From Candidatus Heimdallarchaeota archaeon (lineage in GTDB: Archaea; Asgardarchaeota; Heimdallarchaeia; JABLTI01): DNA of 64,000 bases. The position numbers and the translations under genes were made by a program. The notes under the pieces are model-generated. The model was not told the origin of the DNA and did not search any database. It saw only the letters and a list, made by a program, of their open reading frames with translations. Where the stretch lies: NCBI GenBank assembly GCA_018238155.1, contig JABCTZ010000036.1, positions 248,001-312,000 on the forward strand, read 5' to 3'. This document shows positions 44,437-53,567 of the stretch, one piece after another; positions within the stretch are counted from its first letter, which is position 1; every line of letters starts with the position of its first letter.

Positions 44437-45798
44437 TTAATCCATATATACATGAGATGCAACTCGTTCTATTACTTCAAGCATTGCAGGTGTATGTTTT
44501 GCTCTAATTGCGTTAACAAAATCATCAGATGGCAAATTTAGTTTCTTAATTTTAGCCCAATCTTGAGAAATCTTCTCTATGAGCGAAACACGGTTAATCA
44601 ATAATGATACACATTCATTATGTTTCTGTTTGGTCATTGTTTGAATGATGTCATTTAAATAAATTGATGTCAGACCTTGGGAAACTTTCTTTTTATCCAT
44701 ATCTAGAATAACTTCATTTGAATAATAAGATAATAAATCTCGATTAACTCTGATAATATCTGCATCTCTAGGATGAATAAAATCTGCAGTATAATTTACT
44801 ATTCTAAGTTCTCTCTCAGGGGCAAAACATTGGATGGTATCAAGAATCATATTTAGTAAAACTTGATTTTTATCTGATTCTGGATCCAATACGATTAGTA
44901 GTAATTTTCTGCTAACTATTGCATCAAAAACTTGATCCATGCCTTTTTTAATTTGTTTAAGTAAGAATGGCATGTTTCCTTTGTCAGTATTTCTTTTTGT
45001 AACTTCTACCCCAAGAGTTCTTTGTGTATCTGGGGTTGAAGTTTGTGGTTGTTGTGTTGTAGTTGATGTTTGAATAGTAGTTTCTACAGGAGAGCTAACA
45101 GGTGCAGGTGCTGGAGTTGGTGTTGCACTTAAAGTAGCTGCTGCTGCAGGGGGAGGAGAATCTGAAAAAGATTTAACTGAATAATAAACTTTATTCCCCA
45201 TTTTTGTGGTGTAAAGAAAACCAGCATTCAATATTTCTTGGATTGTTGCTACAGCTTGTTGAGCTGAACTTTCAGTCATAGCTATGACTTCTTGAAAAGA
45301 TGCAATTTTAGCATCTAAAATTGAACGAGCTGTTTTTTGTAATCTTTGAGGAAGTTCCATAACACTAAGAGTATCTAATTCTCTTCTACTCCCAGACTTG
45401 GTCATTATTCTATTCTCAAAAGCACTTCGTAATTGGTCTAATTTAGCTACAAATCCCTGGAAAACTGAAACATCATCACCTTGCCAGTTCTCAACATAAT
45501 CTTGAGGGAAGATTGCATAGAAAAGTGTTTCAAGTTCAGGAAGTAAAATATCAAGTATTCCTTCTTCATTTGGATCAGAACTAACAACAAAAAATGCCGG
45601 ACCTACTTGCTTGTAAGTTAGTTTTAAATCACCAATCAATTCTTCATTTTGTTGTCCAATACTAACTTTGTTTAAAATGGAATCAATGATTGGTTGAAAA
45701 TCTCCCAAAGAATTTCCTTTTAATTGTGCTTGACCTGGTTCATAATTTCTGTAAACTAACGGAAAATTATTCTTTAAAATTAATACTCGTTTTATCAA
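44437..45798 (-). CDS. Longin-like protein with Pro/Thr-rich linker
   Basis: About 453 residues. TTG 45798 is chosen because CGGAG lies nine bases upstream. Residues 1-110 (IKRVLILKNNFPLVYRNY and onward) resemble a longin domain. Residues 150-215 are a winged-helix-like segment. A linker of about 65 residues rich in Pro, Ala, Thr and Gln follows. The C-terminal 180 residues form an alpha/beta domain (RKLLLIVLDPESDKNQVLL). No nucleotide-binding loop is visible. The Arf-like GTPase and coiled-coil genes are next on this strand. A trafficking or signalling adaptor is inferred. Confidence 0.6.
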   Translation of the reverse strand: MIKRVLILKNNFPLVYRNYEPGQAQLKGNSLGDFQPIIDSILNKVSIGQQNEELIGDLKLTYKQVGPAFFVVSSDPNEEGILDILLPELETLFYAIFPQDYVENWQGDDVSVFQGFVAKLDQLRSAFENRIMTKSGSRRELDTLSVMELPQRLQKTARSILDAKIASFQEVIAMTESSAQQAVATIQEILNAGFLYTTKMGNKVYYSVKSFSDSPPPAAAATLSATPTPAPAPVSSPVETTIQTSTTTQQPQTSTPDTQRTLGVEVTKRNTDKGNMPFLLKQIKKGMDQVFDAIVSRKLLLIVLDPESDKNQVLLNMILDTIQCFAPERELRIVNYTADFIHPRDADIIRVNRDLLSYYSNEVILDMDKKKVSQGLTSIYLNDIIQTMTKQKHNECVSLLINRVSLIEKISQDWAKIKKLNLPSDDFVNAIRAKHTPAMLEVIERVASHVYMD

Positions 45799-46042
45799 AA
45801 CTTTCTTCTCCGAATAAAGCAATTATTTCATTTTAGTTCTGCTTTTACTAATAATAAATCCTTCTTTTAAGGATTTAGGCTTTCCTATTATGAATTTATT
45901 TATTTCTTAATTAAAAGAAAAGCTTTTATCGACCTATACAATGGAACATATCGACTCTCAAACTTTCAAGAGTTTTTAATGGAAAATATCAATTTTGGAA
46001 TAAAATGAAAAAATAATTTGGTCAAGTGCAGAGGAAAACTCA

Positions 46043-46897
46043 ATGGCATTTAGTCGTAGTGTAAATGAAGAAAAAGCCTATATTTCGTTCAATTTAGATC
46101 CACGAACTAAACTCTTAATCTTAATGGTGGTATCTTTACTATCTGTTGTAATAAGTGATTTTTTCTTCTTGTTAATGCTTTTTGATTTAGTATTACTTTT
46201 TGCTATTTTATCTAAAGCAAATATAATAAAAATTTGGAAATATGTTAAGCCAACAATTTGGTTAATCATACCGGTTTTTCTTATTCAAACAATTTTTTCC
46301 TATGAAAAATATGGTCCACTAGTAATACTCCCTGAAACTTGGAATCTTATAGGTGGTTTCGTATTAATTAGTGTTGGCTCTCTTTTTTATGCCGGAAGTA
46401 TTTGTTTGAGAATACTCATTCTAGCAGTATCTTCAAGTCTGTTCAGTTTAACTACAGATTCAAATGATTTCTTACATGCTCTTAGAAAGATAGGTTTTCC
46501 ATATGAAATTGCTGTTGTTACTGGCTTAATTATTTATTTTCTACCCATGGTTATTTCTGAAACTACTTCTGTAAGAAATGCGCTAGAAACGAGAGGAGTG
46601 AGTATAAGAAAAGGTCGTTTTCTATCAAGATTAATGACATTTAGAATATTAATCACAGCAATTCTAATGAACTTTATTGAGAAATCAAAATTTCAAGCAA
46701 TGGCAATGGATTCTCGAGGATTTAATTCAAAGATAAGAAGAACAACTATTTGTGATTTGAAGCTCAAAGTAAATGATTATGTGATCATGATTGTAGTAGT
46801 AGCCATATTTGCAGGTATATTCTATTATTTTTGGGAGGAAATAAATTTCTTAGAGAATATATTTGACTATTTTGGAAATATCTTTAACCCAAACTAA
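46043..46897 (+). CDS. ecfT: ECF transporter transmembrane subunit (EcfT/CbiQ-like)
   Basis: 284 residues with five to six helices. NLDPRTKLLILMVVSLLS begins the conserved region. The coupling helices show ALETRGVS and AMDSRGF, carrying the Ala-x-x-Arg-Gly signature that contacts the ATPases. AGAGGAA precedes the ATG. It is followed by mobB, a molybdopterin-fold protein and an S component, with no ATPase gene in this cluster, so ATPases must come from elsewhere, for example the pair at 56312-58006. Confidence 0.85.
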   Translation: MAFSRSVNEEKAYISFNLDPRTKLLILMVVSLLSVVISDFFFLLMLFDLVLLFAILSKANIIKIWKYVKPTIWLIIPVFLIQTIFSYEKYGPLVILPETWNLIGGFVLISVGSLFYAGSICLRILILAVSSSLFSLTTDSNDFLHALRKIGFPYEIAVVTGLIIYFLPMVISETTSVRNALETRGVSIRKGRFLSRLMTFRILITAILMNFIEKSKFQAMAMDSRGFNSKIRRTTICDLKLKVNDYVIMIVVVAIFAGIFYYFWEEINFLENIFDYFGNIFNPN

Positions 46898-46911
46898 AAG
46901 GTGAACAAAAA

Positions 46912-47697
46912 ATGTTAACAAAATTTATTGGAATAAGTGGTGCAAAGAAATCTGGAAAAACAACCACTATCGAAAAACTCGTACCAAAACTAAATGATTT
47001 AGGCTATAAAATTGGAACAGTAAAAATCGCTTTCAAAGATGTAACTATTGATGTAAATAACGAGCATTTTGATGTTATACGACATCGCAAAGCTAAACCT
47101 GCAAAAACATTATTCAAATCATCAATCGATACAACAGTCTTCATAAATAACGATTTAACTCTGAGAGAATCCCTGAGAGGTTTTGGAAAAGATCTTGATA
47201 TTGTTCTTTTAGAAGGGTTCAAAGAAAACCTTGTTGGATTTCCTCAGATTGTTTTGCTAAATGAGAAAGGGCAAGAATCAAAAGTTGTTGATGAATATAC
47301 AGTAGCAATATCTTCTATCCCTGAATTCAGCTTGAAAAGTTCTGATATGAGATTTGTTTCATTTGATAACCTAACGGAAATTGTTGTAGAGAAGTCTATG
47401 CCTTTATTTCCAGAACTTGATTGTAAACACTGTGGGTATGATGACTGCAACTCTTTAATTAAGGACATTATCCTCGGGAAGAAAAAAGTATTAGATTGTT
47501 ATGTCTTAGAAACAGAAATATCCGATCTTCTTTTACAGGTAAATAATAAAATCATCCCTTGTAATCCATTTGTTCGCACAATTCTAAAAAAAGTCATCAT
47601 TGCTGTTTTACAATCAATAAAAATAGAGGAAGATGATTTTTCTGAAATAGACATCAAAATCTTGTTAGATAAGAAAGAAAGGGAGGATATGAAATAG
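46912..47697 (+). CDS. mobB: MobB-like GTP-binding protein with C-terminal Fe-S motif
   Basis: 261 residues. The Walker A is GAKKSGKTT and the Walker B region DIVLLEGFK, as in MobB, which aids insertion of the guanine nucleotide into molybdenum cofactor. Residues 165-195 carry CKHCGYDDC and a further Cys 16 residues later, the C-x2-C-x4-C-x16-C spacing of a 4Fe-4S domain seen in some archaeal MobB fusions. AAGGTGA precedes the ATG, 14 bases after the EcfT gene. The next gene abuts it. Confidence 0.85.
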   Translation: MLTKFIGISGAKKSGKTTTIEKLVPKLNDLGYKIGTVKIAFKDVTIDVNNEHFDVIRHRKAKPAKTLFKSSIDTTVFINNDLTLRESLRGFGKDLDIVLLEGFKENLVGFPQIVLLNEKGQESKVVDEYTVAISSIPEFSLKSSDMRFVSFDNLTEIVVEKSMPLFPELDCKHCGYDDCNSLIKDIILGKKKVLDCYVLETEISDLLLQVNNKIIPCNPFVRTILKKVIIAVLQSIKIEEDDFSEIDIKILLDKKEREDMK

Positions 47698-48225
47698 ATG
47701 AAGAAAGGATCTATTATTCTCTTGGTTATAATATTTAATGTTGTATTGGGAGCTTCATTAGTAGCTGTCTATTTTACTACCTTCAATCATAATGAACCTA
47801 ATGAAGAAGCGTGGATTTTAACCATAAAAGGTGATGTAGTTCAAGAACTCAATCTAACAATTAAAGATTTGGAGGTTATGCCGAATATTACTCGAGATTA
47901 CATTGTGCAAGGAACACCAACAACTAATGATACGTATACTGGTGTATCGTTATATTATCTTGTTACAGAAGTTGCCAATATAACTTTAGCAGCAACAATT
48001 AAAGTAATTTCTATTGATTTATTTTCGAATTCACTTTCATTAGACGAAATAAATGCTACACGTGATATAATAATTGCCCACAAAATAAACGGTGATAATA
48101 TTACAAGTCATTCAGATGGTGGGGTCGGACCTTTACGTTTGATTATCCCACAAAAATTTGAAGGAGAATATAACGGTCAATATTGTGTTAAATTTGTTGT
48201 AGAAATAAAAATAACTTTGTTGTAA
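47698..48225 (+). CDS. Extracytoplasmic molybdopterin-oxidoreductase-fold protein
   Basis: 175 residues. An N-terminal anchor (SIILLVIIFNVVLGASLVAVY) is followed by a domain matching the sulfite-oxidase-type molybdopterin-binding fold: NLTIKDLEVMPN, TYTGVSLYYLVTE, IIIAHKINGDNIT and GPLRLIIPQKFEGEYN. The molybdenum-ligating cysteine region reads YIVQGTPTTND, with no Cys, so it may bind but not catalyse. It starts directly after the mobB stop. A capture protein for a pterin or metal cofactor is inferred. Confidence 0.7.
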   Translation: MKKGSIILLVIIFNVVLGASLVAVYFTTFNHNEPNEEAWILTIKGDVVQELNLTIKDLEVMPNITRDYIVQGTPTTNDTYTGVSLYYLVTEVANITLAATIKVISIDLFSNSLSLDEINATRDIIIAHKINGDNITSHSDGGVGPLRLIIPQKFEGEYNGQYCVKFVVEIKITLL

Positions 48226-48245
48226 AATTATTGGAGATACCAATA

Positions 48246-48851
48246 TTGAAACGATTCAATACCTTTGATTTAATAATGATTGCTCTGATGGCTGCATTAG
48301 GTCTAGGTACAAAACAACTGGTTCGTCCATTGGTTTCTCTAATAACTATTCCCTTGTTAATTCCCGGAGGAGCTTTAGCAGGTGGATTCTATATGCTATG
48401 GTTAGTACTAACTAAAAGATTTGTACCGAAATTTGGTTCTGGAATATTTTTTGGCTTAGTTCAAGCATTAGTTGTTATGATTATGCCTTTTGGGTCACAT
48501 GGCATTTTCACATTCATTACCTATTCAATGCCTGGTTTAGCTGTAGATCTTATTGAAATAATCTTTAGAAAAATGAAATCAAAATGGCTGACATCTATGC
48601 TTGAAGGTGCTCTATCTAATTTAGTGGGAACAATTGCAGTTTCAAGTATAATATTTGAATTATCTGTTGAAGTTTTACTCTTCGTAGGTTTATTAGCACT
48701 CTTTTCTGGTAATATTGGCGGAATAACTGCTTATTTAATTATTTCTCAAATTAAAGATCCATTAATTCAAGAATCAATTATAGAGAACCCATCTTTACAA
48801 ATGGAAAAAGAGGATCTACCTCATAGTGAAGTAGTTACCGAAATGAGTTGA
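48246..48851 (+). CDS. ECF transporter S component
   Basis: About 201 residues with five to six helices. NTFDLIMIALMAALGLGTKQ is the typical N-terminal segment of ECF S components, and LITIPLLIPGGALAGGFYMLW is the substrate-side region. TTG 48246 is preferred, with GGAGAT seven bases upstream; TTG 48231 contains that motif. The substrate is unknown. Linkage to MobB and a molybdopterin-fold protein suggests a pterin or molybdenum/tungsten-related compound. The C-terminal tail is acidic. Confidence 0.75.
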   Translation: MKRFNTFDLIMIALMAALGLGTKQLVRPLVSLITIPLLIPGGALAGGFYMLWLVLTKRFVPKFGSGIFFGLVQALVVMIMPFGSHGIFTFITYSMPGLAVDLIEIIFRKMKSKWLTSMLEGALSNLVGTIAVSSIIFELSVEVLLFVGLLALFSGNIGGITAYLIISQIKDPLIQESIIENPSLQMEKEDLPHSEVVTEMS

Positions 48852-50426
48852 TTATAGCTCATCAAAAACTAGTTTTCCATTGAAAATTGTTCCAAGAACT
48901 TTTGTTTCTTTAATTTTCATAGGATCAATGTTTAGAATATCCTGATCTAGAATTACAAAATCAGCTAGTTTTCCAATTTCAATTGAACCTTTAATTTTCT
49001 CTTCAAAAGATGAATAAGCAGCACCAAGTGTGAAATAGTATAATGCTTCTTCTGCAGATATTCTTATAGCATCTATTGGATGTGCGGCAACAGACCATAT
49101 ACCAAGCAATGGATCTAAAGGCATATTATCAGAACCAAAGCACAATTTCGTCTTTTCATCAATTATTTTTCTAAATCTATTCAATAATTTATATCTCTCT
49201 GGTCCCAATTTGGTTTCATATAATTGTCCGGGTTGTCCCCATCTTCCGGGGAAATTTGGTTGCATTGATAAAACTAATCCTAAATCATTTACCTTTTTCA
49301 ATTGTTCATCCAAAAGGTATTCAGCATGTTCAATTCGATGCCGACCCTTTCTGACAAGTTCTGGATTGTTTATTTCTTCAAATGCTTTCAATACAAAATC
49401 TATTGCTTCGTCACCAATTGCATGTATAGCTGTTTGCCAATCATTTTCAATTGCAGTTCGAACGGTTTCATGGAAAACTTTCTCTTCAATGTAGAATCCA
49501 CCTTTAGTCGTTGTATCGTCAAAATATGGCTCCTTAAGTGCAGCAGTTCTTGCACCTATAGAACCATCAGTAAATATTTTCACTCCACCAATACGAAGAA
49601 TATCATCTCCAAATCCTGTTTTAATACCTGTATTGATGTAATTGTTAAACCGTAACCGAGGAACATTCATGTACACTCGAATTGTAAGTTCATTTCTTTT
49701 CCAAGCAGAAATATATGATTTTACACTGCGAACAGAAAGATTGTCTGTAACAGAAGTAACTCCAAGTGAATTGGCAAATTCGCAAGCGGTTTTTACTGCT
49801 TCATCTAATTGTTCTTGTGGTTTCTTCAACTTAGGTGAGGTAGCAATTCTATCAATTAGTGTATCTGTTAAAATCCCTAAAGGTCTTTTTGTTACTGGAT
49901 CCAAATCTAAATCCGGATCATCTTTAGCAATTCCTAGTTCTTCTAAGGCAAGACTATTTACTGCAATTAAGTGTCCACACACTCTGCGAATATAACATGG
50001 ATTTTTTGGTGCAATAGCATCCAATTCATCAAGAGTGAGATATCTTTTGTCATCCCAATTACTTTCATCCCATCTTTCACCAAAAATCCAATTTCCAGAA
50101 GGAGTCTTACTTACTTTCAGTAAAATTTCTTCCAGAGCTTCTTTTGGAGACTTTACTTTATTCAGCATAACATCTTTGAATGTTGCACTTATTGCCAGTA
50201 TATGTGTGTGAGTATCGTTGAAACCTGGGCACAGAAATCTACCTTTCAAATCCAAAATTCGTTTCACTTTGGAAAATTTTTCTTTTAGACCTTTTGTAGA
50301 CCCAACGGCGAGTATCATGCCATTTTGTACTGCGATAGCTTCTGCTCGCGGTTGCTTAGAATTTTGAGTGACTATATTTCCATTAATTATTAAGAGATCT
50401 ATTTGAGAGAACAAATTTATTACCAA
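48852..50426 (-). CDS. YtcJ-type amidohydrolase
   Basis: 524 residues. LLIINGNIVTQN and FLCPGFNDTHTHI begin the composite amidohydrolase fold, with the metal-binding HxH in THTHI. IGGVKIFTDGSIGARTAAL, WQTAIHAIGDEAIDFVL and CFGSDNMPLDPLLGI match the YtcJ/amidohydrolase-3 family. Substrates in this family are rarely known. The gene abuts the S-component gene tail to tail. It starts at TTG. Confidence 0.85.
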   Translation of the reverse strand: MVINLFSQIDLLIINGNIVTQNSKQPRAEAIAVQNGMILAVGSTKGLKEKFSKVKRILDLKGRFLCPGFNDTHTHILAISATFKDVMLNKVKSPKEALEEILLKVSKTPSGNWIFGERWDESNWDDKRYLTLDELDAIAPKNPCYIRRVCGHLIAVNSLALEELGIAKDDPDLDLDPVTKRPLGILTDTLIDRIATSPKLKKPQEQLDEAVKTACEFANSLGVTSVTDNLSVRSVKSYISAWKRNELTIRVYMNVPRLRFNNYINTGIKTGFGDDILRIGGVKIFTDGSIGARTAALKEPYFDDTTTKGGFYIEEKVFHETVRTAIENDWQTAIHAIGDEAIDFVLKAFEEINNPELVRKGRHRIEHAEYLLDEQLKKVNDLGLVLSMQPNFPGRWGQPGQLYETKLGPERYKLLNRFRKIIDEKTKLCFGSDNMPLDPLLGIWSVAAHPIDAIRISAEEALYYFTLGAAYSSFEEKIKGSIEIGKLADFVILDQDILNIDPMKIKETKVLGTIFNGKLVFDEL

Positions 50427-50462
50427 TTATTTGTAGAATTGCATTCTTTTTAGTTTTTCTAA

Positions 50463-51596
50463 TTAATTCAATAATTGATATAATAGTCCAAGCAAGAAAG
50501 CTAGACCAATAAACATGAAAATTCGGATTGCATACCTCATTAGTTGGCTTTGCAATATTTTTCTACTATTTCCAACAACATCCAATGATGGAACCTTTGG
50601 AGCATTATAATTGCTAATCAGCTCATTGATTAATTTTATAGTTTCGTTATTCCCATGATGAGAATATATTTTTTCATATAAATTTTGAGAAATGAAAAAT
50701 TCTTTGACCATTTCTGGATCAATATCTTCTTTTTCTAATTCTGCCTCTATTCTGCTAAAAATTTCTGAAAGAGCAAATTTATTATTGTTTTTAAAAGAAA
50801 GCTCAATTAGTACTGTAATGCCCGCCGGAGGAATCTTTTGAATCATTCTTTTCAAATATTGGATTTCCTTTTGATCATCTACAACAGAAGAAAGTTTGTA
50901 TTCTAAATCGGTTGTAGATAATTTTAAACAAGTAGTTATTTCCTTTTCAAAACCATATGGAATGGATAATGGTTGAAAGGCTTGAATATGCAAAATTCCT
51001 TGAAATAGTTCGTCAGATAGTGTTTCTTTTTTATAGTTTCTAATAAATTTTAGAGCGATATCCAATGCTTGAATTTCACCTGATAAAGAGAACCTATACA
51101 GAGCTGCTAGAAGCTTCTTTTCTTCAGAGAATCTAAAGAAAACGGCTTCCTCTAGAAATCTACCAAAGAAAAGAAGAAAAATGATTTCTAAACAACCAAT
51201 CATCAAACTAAATTCTAATTCTACAACATTAAATATCACACCAATAAAGAGGAGAATAAAAATTATTGTAGAAACAACATAACTAGTAACCAGTATTGCA
51301 TTCAAAATTCTAGTTCGTTTACAAATAGAGCATTCCAAACTTTCAAAATTGCCTAATATATTTGGTGATGATGAGGTTTTCTCCTTAATTCTTTCAAATC
51401 TTGATGGTTTAATGTGAATAGGAAAACCACATTTTTCACAACGTGCAATTGGTGATTGATTATTTTGTTGATTTTCAAGCAATTTCTTTTCATTCTCAAT
51501 AATTCGTTTAGTAACAAAAAGTCTTTGGTGATTTTCTTTACTATCAATTTTAGTATCAATCATCACTTCTTGGCAATAATCATCGGTCAATTTCAC
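50463..51596 (-). CDS. Zinc-ribbon membrane protein with helical C-terminal domain
   Basis: 377 residues. CEKCG and CSICKR (residues about 53-95) form a zinc ribbon. Two helices (ILVTSYVVSTIIFILLFIGV and MIGCLEIIFLLFFGRFLEEA) follow. Residues 165-340 are helical, perhaps HEAT-like. A last helix (IFMFIGLAFLLGLLYQL) ends the protein. GTG 51596 has AGAGGAT upstream. No family is recognised. Confidence 0.6.
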   Translation of the reverse strand: MKLTDDYCQEVMIDTKIDSKENHQRLFVTKRIIENEKKLLENQQNNQSPIARCEKCGFPIHIKPSRFERIKEKTSSSPNILGNFESLECSICKRTRILNAILVTSYVVSTIIFILLFIGVIFNVVELEFSLMIGCLEIIFLLFFGRFLEEAVFFRFSEEKKLLAALYRFSLSGEIQALDIALKFIRNYKKETLSDELFQGILHIQAFQPLSIPYGFEKEITTCLKLSTTDLEYKLSSVVDDQKEIQYLKRMIQKIPPAGITVLIELSFKNNNKFALSEIFSRIEAELEKEDIDPEMVKEFFISQNLYEKIYSHHGNNETIKLINELISNYNAPKVPSLDVVGNSRKILQSQLMRYAIRIFMFIGLAFLLGLLYQLLN

Positions 51597-51643
51597 AACA
51601 TCCTCTCTATCAAATGTTTAGTAAAAGTGTTTAAAAAAACATT

Positions 51644-51895
51644 TCACCTATCACTAGATTGCAGTTTCAAAATTTCCAAAGCTTTTCCAAGAACTTTTTC
51701 TGAAGAAAGTAAACTGTCAAAAGTAGAGCTATCATCTAATGAATCCTCAATTGTTTGAACAAAATCTACAAATTCAGGTGATTCTAGTAACTTTTTAATT
51801 TCTTTTTCTGATTTGGTGCTAATTTTTTGTTTTAAATCCTTAGTAGAATTTTCCTCATTAGTAATGAGAAGGTCTCGTAAGTTTTTCTCAGACAT
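51644..51895 (-). CDS. Small hypothetical acidic protein
   Basis: 83 residues, helical and rich in Ser, Glu and Lys, with an ELLESPEFVDFVQTIEDSLD-like middle. TTGTGAT lies just before ATG 51895. No family is recognised. It sits 47 bases upstream of the zinc-ribbon membrane protein gene on the same strand. Confidence 0.5.
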   Translation of the reverse strand: MSEKNLRDLLITNEENSTKDLKQKISTKSEKEIKKLLESPEFVDFVQTIEDSLDDSSTFDSLLSSEKVLGKALEILKLQSSDR

Positions 51896-52057
51896 ATTTA
51901 TCACAAGATATTCATTAGAATAATATTAAAACACCACAATCATGATAAACTTGGAATTTTTTATCATAGTGTGTTTATTATTTCCTCAACTGATATTTTT
52001 ATAAAGTGCAATTGCTTTCGTATGAAATCATTGATATATTTGTGAAATAAGACTACA

Positions 52058-52112
52058 ATGAAACTATTAGCATAATTTGAAGTTTGGAGTAATAAATGTG
52101 AAACTATTAGCA
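52058..52112 (+). repeat. 14-base direct repeat with mini-ORF before GTPase start
   Basis: TGAAACTATTAGCA occurs at 52059-52072 and again at 52099-52112. The first copy reads ATG AAA CTA TTA GCA TAA, an exact five-codon mimic of the GTPase's first five codons followed by a stop. The second copy is the real GTG start. Confidence 0.6.
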
Positions 52113-52628
52113 AAAGTTGTCTTAGCGGGAGATGGAGGAGTAGGAAAAACTACATTAATTCATCGATACATCACAAATAGTTTTATCGATTCCACTAAAA
52201 TAACAATCGGTGCTGCTTTTCATACGCACGAAATAGAAACAGAAGAACATAGCGTTTTAGTTCAAATATGGGATTTAGGTGGTCAAGAGCAATTTAAACA
52301 GATGGGCATTTTTGACAGATATTTCAAAGGTACCTCAGTTTCAGTTATTATGTTTGATCTAACTCGATTAAGTACAATTGAAAGTATCTATGAATGGGCT
52401 GATTTGGCTTTAGGTGCAAGTAACACTAAGATAATTCTTGTAGGTGGAAAAAAAGATTTAGCAGGTGGTATTATCTTTAATGAAGAAACATTCCCTGAGT
52501 TGTTTGAAAAATACGATTTCATTTCTTATCATGAAACATCATCAGCAACTGGAGAAGGTGTTCCTGAAGTTTTTCAATCAATTGCACAAACTATAATTGA
52601 TTTAACATTGGAGAAAAAATCTCTATAA
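52098..52628 (+). CDS. Rab/Ras-like small GTPase
   Basis: About 176 residues. GTG 52098 is chosen because GGAGT lies upstream at the right distance. G1 is GDGGVGKTT, switch I has KITIGAAFHTHE, G3 is WDLGGQEQF and G5 ETSSATGEGV. The G4 loop reads GGKKDL where the family has NKxD, an unusual change of the guanine-contacting Asn. No C-terminal prenylation cysteine is present. The role is probably regulatory at membranes, but no partner is adjacent. Confidence 0.88.
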   Translation: MKLLAKVVLAGDGGVGKTTLIHRYITNSFIDSTKITIGAAFHTHEIETEEHSVLVQIWDLGGQEQFKQMGIFDRYFKGTSVSVIMFDLTRLSTIESIYEWADLALGASNTKIILVGGKKDLAGGIIFNEETFPELFEKYDFISYHETSSATGEGVPEVFQSIAQTIIDLTLEKKSL

Positions 52629-52688
52629 ATCGATTATTTATCAAAGTTATTCAATTTAACATTAAATAGTATTTTAAAGTATTAATTA

Positions 52689-52698
52689 TTTATAAATA
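52689..52698 (+). promoter_or_regulatory. Candidate TATA box
   Basis: TTTATAAATA lies 76 bases before ATG 52775 and is identical to the box at 27739. Confidence 0.5.
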
Positions 52699-52774
52699 CG
52701 ATAATTATATATTGTAGAAGAACTAGATTCAATCGAAAATTACCTAAGTAAGAACAATTTGGAGATTCAATAGA

Positions 52775-53554
52775 ATGCCTACAAGTCCAGTAATTCAAGA
52801 ATTGAAATCAATTATAAGCTCAATTATATCACAAGGAAAAACTGGTAACATGCGGGCAGTTGTACAATCTCTTCATGAATTTGAAAAAAGGACAAAACAC
52901 AAAAAGAATGATCCTGCAATTCAAGTATTATCAGCACAAGCTTATCGGCATTCTTTAGAACCATTTGGTGTTGCCAAGAAATTCAAAGATGTTGAACTGA
53001 TGATAATAAAAATAGAACACCTTCTGAAAGAAAATCCAACATCTGAGGATATGCAAGAGATTTTCAGTGAAGCATTGAATGCTGCGATTTATCATTACAT
53101 AATGAATGAAAAGGAAAAGGAAATTCATCAAACTTTGACACGCCTCGGTGAATTTGCAAATAAAAATCAAGTAAATCCATTCGTACAATTTAATTACGCA
53201 ATGTCTCTTTCTAGAGTGGCAGAATATTTTGTGTCAAAGGAAAATAAAGAAGTTGCTTACAATATCTTATGGGAAATTATTGGTATAGTAACGTTCTATC
53301 CTGGAAAAGAAATCTTAACACAAGTTAGCGAAGGATTATTACAATGTGTGAAAATTGCTGGTGGTAGACTAACTATGATTGAATTAGATGATTTAGCTAA
53401 TCGAATTGATGAATTCATAAATTTCACAAACGAATTTGGAATTCAACAAAAATTAACTACTTGTCAGGGACTAATTGTTCAATTTGTTGCTGGATTACGA
53501 ATGAGAAACGGATATAGTCCTGATGGGAAACTACAAAGAATCTACAAGAAATAG
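52775..53554 (+). CDS. Hypothetical helical-repeat protein
   Basis: 259 residues, nearly all helix with pairs of helices of about 35 residues, suggesting a TPR- or HEAT-like array. TTTGGAG lies upstream of the ATG, and a clear TATA box at 52689. No signal or membrane segment. The C-terminus is basic. The convergent gene is a GTPase fusion. No family is recognised. Confidence 0.6.
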   Translation: MPTSPVIQELKSIISSIISQGKTGNMRAVVQSLHEFEKRTKHKKNDPAIQVLSAQAYRHSLEPFGVAKKFKDVELMIIKIEHLLKENPTSEDMQEIFSEALNAAIYHYIMNEKEKEIHQTLTRLGEFANKNQVNPFVQFNYAMSLSRVAEYFVSKENKEVAYNILWEIIGIVTFYPGKEILTQVSEGLLQCVKIAGGRLTMIELDDLANRIDEFINFTNEFGIQQKLTTCQGLIVQFVAGLRMRNGYSPDGKLQRIYKK

Positions 53555-53567
53555 TTTGATTATCAAT

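Noticed and set aside
51353..51758. Short overlapping frames on both strands near 51.4-51.8 kb
   Set aside because: They overlap the zinc-ribbon membrane protein and the small acidic protein, lack start signals and are compositionally like AT-rich noise.
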